The position numbers and the translations under genes were made by a program. Of a DNA stretch of 45,417 nucleotides, positions 40,958 to 45,417 are shown piece after piece (the stretch's first letter is position 1; each line of letters begins with the position of its first letter). The stretch is from Verrucomicrobiota bacterium (GTDB taxonomy: Bacteria > Verrucomicrobiota > Verrucomicrobiia > Verrucomicrobiales > Verrucomicrobiaceae). The stretch spans positions 1-45,417 of the forward strand of contig JAFLEI010000046.1 of assembly GCA_017301975.1 (NCBI GenBank), given 5' to 3'. The notes under the pieces are model-generated. The model was not told where the DNA came from and did not search any database. It worked only from the letters and a program-made list of their open reading frames with translations.

Positions 40958-43900
40958 TCATCCATTGCGCAGGTCCAGAGTGAAGGGGAACTCGGGATTG
41001 GGCCTGGCTGGCTCCACTTTCATCTTTCCGGGCGTGTGACCGTGACGGAAGAAGCGGGAGTAGCGGCGGCTTTCGGCTTCGTAAGCGTTCACCGGGAAGG
41101 TTTCGTGGCTCAGTCCGCCGGGATGGGCGACATGGTACATGCAGCCACCAAGGGAGCGCTGATTCCACTGATCGACGAGGTCAATGGTGAGTGGTGAGTG
41201 GACGCCCACGGTGGGGTGCAGGCAGTTTGGGGGCTGCCAGGCGCGGTAGCGGACGCCGGCGACGTATTCGCCGTTGGTGCCGGTGGGATGCATCGGGACG
41301 GTGCGCCCGTTGCAGGTGATGGCGTAACGGCCTTCCACCAGACCCTGCGCCTTGATTTGGATGCGTTCGAGCGAGGAATCGACGAAGCGCACGGCACCAC
41401 CGGCACCGTTGTCCTCCCCGAGCACGTGCCAGGGCTCCAGCGCCTGGCGGATTTCCACGTTGACGTTGCGAGTGCACCAGTCGCCGCTGAGCGGGTAGCG
41501 GAACTCGTAATGCGGGGCGAACCACTCGGGTTTGAGTTCAAACCCGGCCTGCTGCGTGTCATGGCAGACGTCCTCGATGTCGCTCCAGGCGAAGTGAGGG
41601 AGCATCCAGCGGTCGTGGATGTCGGTGCCCCAGCGTACGAGCGGCGCCTCGTAGGGCTCCTTCCAGAAGCGGGCGATGAGGGTGCGGAGCATGAGCGCCT
41701 GAGCGAGACTCATGTGAGGATGGGGCGGCATTTCAAAGCCGCGCATTTCCAGCAGGCCGAGGCGGCCGGTGCTGCTGTCTGGCGAGTAGAGCTTGTCGAT
41801 GCAGAATTCGGCGCGGTGGGTGTTGCCGCTGGAGTCGATGAAGAGGTTGCGGTATAACCGGTCCACAAGCCACGGGGGCACCTCTCCGCCTTTGGCCATG
41901 GCCTCAGAGGCGGCTTTGAAGGCCGTTTCGAGTTCGTAGAGCGAGTCGTTGCGTGCTTCGTCGATGCGCGGACTCTGGCTGGTGGGGCCGATGAACATGC
42001 CGGCGAACATGAACGAGAGGGAGGGATGATTCTGCCAGTAGCTGGTGAGGCTGCGCAGGAGATCGGGGCGGCGAAGGAAGGGGCTGTCCTTGGGAGTTTC
42101 CGCGCCCATGACGATGTGATTGCCACCGCCGGTGCCGGTATGGCGGCCATCGACCATGAATTTCTCCGTGCCGAGGCGGGTAAGCCGGGCCTCTTCGTAG
42201 AGCGATTCGGTGATGTTGACCATTTCATCCCAGCTCTTGGCGGGGTGCACGTTCACCTCGATCACGCCCGGGTCCGGGGTGACTTTGAGCACGTGCAGGC
42301 GAGGGTCATAGGGGGGAGGATAGCCTTCGATGACGACGGGCTGATCCAGGGCCAGCGCCACGTCCTCCACGGCACCGAGAGCGGAGAGGTATTCCTCCAG
42401 CGTCTTGGTGGGTGGCATGAAGATGAAGAGCTTGCCATCGCGCGGCTGAACGCAGAGGGCGGTGCGCACGATCTGATCGGCGGATTGTCCCACGGATGGA
42501 GGCTGGGCGGCTGGATCAATGCCCTGCAGCTTGTCTTCGCCGGCGCCCTCGGAGAGTCCTTCCGCGCCGGAAGGACCGGGGCGCTGCGCGAGTTTTTTCC
42601 AGAAGGAGGGAGGCACCCCGGCGATGCCGCGCACAAATTGCTGCCGCGAGGGGAGCGGATCGCGCTCTTCCATGGGGTCCTGCTCGTGATGATAGGGGTA
42701 GTCGGTGGTCTTGACCCAGGGCTGGGAATCGAGCGGGAGACGCAGGCCGATGGGGGAATCTCCCGGAACGAGGTAGCAGCGCTCCGCACGGAGGAACCAC
42801 GGGCCGGTTTCCCAGCCGTTGTCCACCGGTTTGATCGGCAGCACGTGGCCGATGATTTTATCAAGCCCTTCCTCGAACACCTTGGCGAGGCGCGTGCGCT
42901 CCTCCTTGTCTTTGAGGTTGGATTTGAGCGGATCGACGTTCACCGGGAGCTTGCGCTCGCGCCAGAGGTAGTAGAACGCGTCTTCGTACGTCGGCATGAT
43001 CCATTTGGTGCTGCAGCCGATGCGTTCGGCGAGAGCGTGGATGAAGCGGGCGGAGTGGGTTTCGTTCACGCCGTAGTCTGTTTCCATGTCGGCATACAGA
43101 TGGGGATGGGCCCAAAGAGGCTGGCCGTCCTTGCGCCAATGGCAGCCGTAGGACCAGCGAGGGAGGGATTCGCCGGGGTACCATTTTCCTTGGCCGTGGT
43201 GCAGGAAGGCGCCCGGGGCGAAGCGGTCTCTGAGGCGCTTGAGGAGGATGTCCGAGAGCTTGGCCTTCATGGGGCCCACAGCGGCGGTGTTCCACTCGGC
43301 ACCTTCGGCGTCGTCGATGGAAACGAAGGTGGGCTCGCCACCCATGGTCAGGCGTACATCGTTGGCTTCGAGCTCTTTATCCAAGGCATGCCCCAGAGCG
43401 GCGATCTCCGCCCACTGCTCCTCGGTGTAGGGCTTGGTGACGCGGGGTGATTCGTAAATTCGGTCGACTTTCATGTCGAAGTCGAACTCCGTTTCGCAGG
43501 GCTCGGCCATGCCGCTGATGGGGGCGGCGCTCCCGGGGTCTGGGGTGGCGGCGAGAGGGATGTGCCCTTCCCCGGCGAAGAGGCCGGAGGTCGGATCGAG
43601 GCCAACCCAGCCAGCGCCGGGCAGGTAGACCTCACACCAGGCGTGGAGATCGGTGAAATCGACCTCGGTGCCGCTGGGGCCGTCGAGGGACTTCACGTCC
43701 GGCTTCAACTGGATGAGGTAACCGCTGACGAAGCGTGCGGCGAGGCCGAGACGGCGCATGATCTGCACCATGAGCCAGGAGGTGTCACGGCAGGAGCCGG
43801 TGCGCTTGGTGAGGGACTCCTCCGGGGTCTGGACGCCGGGCTCCATGCGGACGGTGTAGCCGATGTCCTTCCAGAGACGCTGATTGATGGTGACGAGGGC

Positions 43901-44350
43901 GTCAATCGTACGCGGCGGCCAGGGTTTCATGGCGAGGAGCTCGCTCTCGACCTGGGTGAAGTATTCCGCGAATTTGGGGGTGAGTTCGCCGCACTTCAGG
44001 AAGGGGGCGAGCTCATGATCCAGCGTGGCATCGTAATCGAAGGGGAAATTTTCAGCCTCAGGCTCCAGGAAGAAGTCGAAGGGATTGAAGACCGCCATCT
44101 CGACCACCACATCCACCTCGATGCTGAACTCCTTGGTTTTTTCCGGAATGACCAGCCGGGCGAGGAAATTGGACTGGGGGTCCTGCTGCCAGTTCAGGAA
44201 ATGCTTTTCCGGGGTGACTTTGAGGGAGTAGCTGAGGATGCGAGAGCGGGAATGTGGGGCGGGACGCAACCGGATGACCTGAGGGCCCAGCTCGATGGGG
44301 CGGTCGTAGCGGTAGCTGGTGCGGTGGTGAAGGGCGACGTGGATGGACAT
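40958..44350 (-). CDS. Transglutaminase-DUF2126 putative amidoligase fusion
   Basis: A 1130-aa protein. Residues 1-275 are a transglutaminase with its N-terminal beta domain and triad C187 (GSCRDTSWL), H236 (LHAWCE) and D252 (GLDPTS). Residues about 320-1125 are DUF2126 (PF09899), described by Pfam as a putative amidoligase; visible blocks are RLTMGGEPTFVSIDD, HHGQGKWYPGESLPRWSYGC, MVDGRHTGTGGGNHIVMGAE and AEFCIDKLYSPDSSTGRLGL. A ligase and a peptidase on one chain suggests making and trimming of a peptide or amide tag. It is the first gene of the six-gene operon, with about 126 bp before the next start. The substrate is unknown. Confidence 0.93.
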   Translation of the reverse strand: MSIHVALHHRTSYRYDRPIELGPQVIRLRPAPHSRSRILSYSLKVTPEKHFLNWQQDPQSNFLARLVIPEKTKEFSIEVDVVVEMAVFNPFDFFLEPEAENFPFDYDATLDHELAPFLKCGELTPKFAEYFTQVESELLAMKPWPPRTIDALVTINQRLWKDIGYTVRMEPGVQTPEESLTKRTGSCRDTSWLMVQIMRRLGLAARFVSGYLIQLKPDVKSLDGPSGTEVDFTDLHAWCEVYLPGAGWVGLDPTSGLFAGEGHIPLAATPDPGSAAPISGMAEPCETEFDFDMKVDRIYESPRVTKPYTEEQWAEIAALGHALDKELEANDVRLTMGGEPTFVSIDDAEGAEWNTAAVGPMKAKLSDILLKRLRDRFAPGAFLHHGQGKWYPGESLPRWSYGCHWRKDGQPLWAHPHLYADMETDYGVNETHSARFIHALAERIGCSTKWIMPTYEDAFYYLWRERKLPVNVDPLKSNLKDKEERTRLAKVFEEGLDKIIGHVLPIKPVDNGWETGPWFLRAERCYLVPGDSPIGLRLPLDSQPWVKTTDYPYHHEQDPMEERDPLPSRQQFVRGIAGVPPSFWKKLAQRPGPSGAEGLSEGAGEDKLQGIDPAAQPPSVGQSADQIVRTALCVQPRDGKLFIFMPPTKTLEEYLSALGAVEDVALALDQPVVIEGYPPPYDPRLHVLKVTPDPGVIEVNVHPAKSWDEMVNITESLYEEARLTRLGTEKFMVDGRHTGTGGGNHIVMGAETPKDSPFLRRPDLLRSLTSYWQNHPSLSFMFAGMFIGPTSQSPRIDEARNDSLYELETAFKAASEAMAKGGEVPPWLVDRLYRNLFIDSSGNTHRAEFCIDKLYSPDSSTGRLGLLEMRGFEMPPHPHMSLAQALMLRTLIARFWKEPYEAPLVRWGTDIHDRWMLPHFAWSDIEDVCHDTQQAGFELKPEWFAPHYEFRYPLSGDWCTRNVNVEIRQALEPWHVLGEDNGAGGAVRFVDSSLERIQIKAQGLVEGRYAITCNGRTVPMHPTGTNGEYVAGVRYRAWQPPNCLHPTVGVHSPLTIDLVDQWNQRSLGGCMYHVAHPGGLSHETFPVNAYEAESRRYSRFFRHGHTPGKMKVEPARPNPEFPFTLDLRNG

Positions 44351-44560
44351 GCGAAAGGGTTGGGGGGCGGGGACGGGGACGGGATGCTCAAGTCCGCAGG
44401 GTGATGTTTAGCAAGTTCATGGCCAATCTTGCTTTTGGGCAGTTGAAAAACGCTACGCGCGGGGTTTTGGCATCCGTGACAGGCGGAGGAGGCGAAATAT
44501 GCTCTATTGGGTTTCCAACGGTTCCAACGTCCCCGCTGTCTCATCCCCCCTTTCCTACGA
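44351..44560. promoter_or_regulatory. Divergent intergenic region for the amidoligase operon and the beta-strand protein
   Basis: 210 bp between divergent starts at 44350 and 44561. It must contain promoters for both the six-gene operon and the secreted protein unless transcription begins elsewhere. I could not place a convincing -35/-10 pair. The DNA is locally less GC-rich (about 44405-44460) than the coding regions around it. Confidence 0.35.
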
Positions 44561-45417
44561 ATGTCCCGACTGAAAATCCTTTGTTTCTTCCTGTCCGTGA
44601 TCCTTTTTGGGCTCATGGTGCCGCACCACGCACGGGGGGCCACTCTTGTCTGGGACGTGACGAGTGGAACGAATGGCGCGCAGGACGGTGGCGGCACCTG
44701 GGTGAATGGTGGCGGCAACTGGTTTGACGAGACGAACAACCAGCAAAATCAGACCTGGTCCAACTCGGCGGGGAACACGGCTGCGTTTGGGGCGGGTGGC
44801 TCAGGGGGGACGGTCACGGTTTCGGGCACGGTGAACACCAACGGGCTGATCTTCCGGGCGGTCACTCCGACGTCTTACACCTTCACGGGAGGAACGATTG
44901 CGCTGGCTGACGGGTCCGCCATCACCCTGCAGGATGGCTCCAGCTCGCTCAGCTCGCGCCTGACCATCAATTCAACACTCAGTGGCAACAACATCACGAT
45001 GCAAAAGGCGGCCGGTGCCTTTGCCCTCGTCACTATTGGCAGTGCTTCCACGCTGTCCGGCACGTTTTCACTCACTTCAGCGGATACCAACGGGTTATTC
45101 GTGCAGGTCAATAACGTGAACTCCCTGCCTGCGGCGACGCTGACGAATGTCAATGTCGGCACCAACGTCACACTGGTGCTCGGGGCGGGCGGCAACTGGC
45201 AGGTGCAGGAAGGCAGGCTGACCTTCGCCCTTGCCCAGATGGGCCAAAGTGTCGAGGGCAGCTTCGCAGGCTGGACCGCCGACATCGACTTTGACCAGGC
45301 GACCGGGACAGGCACGGTGACGGTGCAGATCGACACGACCTCGCTGCATCTTGCCGCCGTCACCGAACAGGCCAAGGCCCCGGAATTCTTTGATGTCGCG
45401 GCCTTCCCCACCGCAAC
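44561..45417 (+). CDS. Secreted beta-strand-repeat protein with YceI-like segment (3' partial)
   Basis: An open frame of 285 codons running off the window. A signal peptide (MSRLKILCFFLSVILFGLMV) is followed by ATLVWDVTSGTNGAQDGGG and WVNGGGNWFDETNNQ, the usual start of autotransporter-associated beta-strand-repeat proteins of verrucomicrobia. From about residue 215 the sequence changes to GRLTFALAQMGQSVEGSFAG, W-T-A-D-I-D-F-D and EFFDVAAFPTA, which matches the YceI lipid-binding-like beta-barrel pattern. The frame is continuous through the change, so this appears to be a real fusion within the visible part. The start ATG 44561 has no obvious Shine-Dalgarno. It probably ends up outside the inner membrane. 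Confidence 0.75.
   Translation, partial: MSRLKILCFFLSVILFGLMVPHHARGATLVWDVTSGTNGAQDGGGTWVNGGGNWFDETNNQQNQTWSNSAGNTAAFGAGGSGGTVTVSGTVNTNGLIFRAVTPTSYTFTGGTIALADGSAITLQDGSSSLSSRLTINSTLSGNNITMQKAAGAFALVTIGSASTLSGTFSLTSADTNGLFVQVNNVNSLPAATLTNVNVGTNVTLVLGAGGNWQVQEGRLTFALAQMGQSVEGSFAGWTADIDFDQATGTGTVTVQIDTTSLHLAAVTEQAKAPEFFDVAAFPTA

Overview
The window looks like a chromosomal segment of a Verrucomicrobiota bacterium (Prosthecobacter/Verrucomicrobium-like). This is inferred from several traits seen together: high-GC coding DNA, a PknB-type kinase with a C-terminal repeat tail, a Tat-exported Gfo/Idh/MocA oxidoreductase, a secreted protein with an SHD1-like domain, an autotransporter-associated beta-strand protein, and a full Gram-negative LPS transport cluster. 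No rRNA, tRNA, CRISPR array or intact IS element was recognised.

Left part (1-10150). A glycerol-3-phosphate dehydrogenase gene begins at the window edge; its reading frame is open right back to base 2 through an AT-rich leader. It is followed by a sharply AT-rich block (about 1640-5400) carrying one 1087-aa gene: a calcineurin-like metallophosphoesterase fused to a STAND-type ATPase and helical repeats, which looks like an anti-phage sensor. Then come about 700 bp of gene-free DNA with duplicated phrases, a 74-aa conserved small protein, an AbiEii-type toxin with its upstream partner (ATGA overlap), and a membrane Ser/Thr kinase.

Middle part (10339-28363). These are mostly ordinary genes: a Gfo/Idh/MocA oxidoreductase, a small zinc ribbon, a GH99/GH71-like secreted protein, a beta-lactamase-fold serine hydrolase, RidA, MiaB plus a translationally coupled GNAT, an FHA-linked class III cyclase, a secreted/anchored unknown, DnaE, PurE-PurK (ATGA-coupled), a two-TM unknown, PyrF, and a fused O-acyltransferase/N-acyltransferase resembling the ornithine-lipid synthase OlsF. 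Between dnaE and purK lies a small scar region: a C-terminal gene remnant on the minus strand, a short gene frameshifted at a run of eight G, and an orphan antitoxin-like gene. Downstream of the OlsF-like gene the last 33 bp of that gene recur about 480 bp later, where the second copy forms half of the hpf terminator.

Right part (28826-45417). A minus-strand operon kdsA - lptC-like - lptA-like - lptB - hpf covers Kdo synthesis, LPS transport and ribosome hibernation. After an SHD1-like secreted protein comes a compact six-gene minus-strand operon (33918-44350): transglutaminase + DUF2126 putative amidoligase, a fused circularly permuted ATP-grasp/alpha-E protein, transglutaminase, stand-alone ATP-grasp, stand-alone alpha-E, and transglutaminase. 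It combines predicted peptide-bond makers with predicted peptide-bond breakers, with each module present in two or three diverged copies, and is the best candidate for a poorly described pathway. The window ends inside a secreted beta-strand-repeat protein that appears to run into a YceI-like domain.
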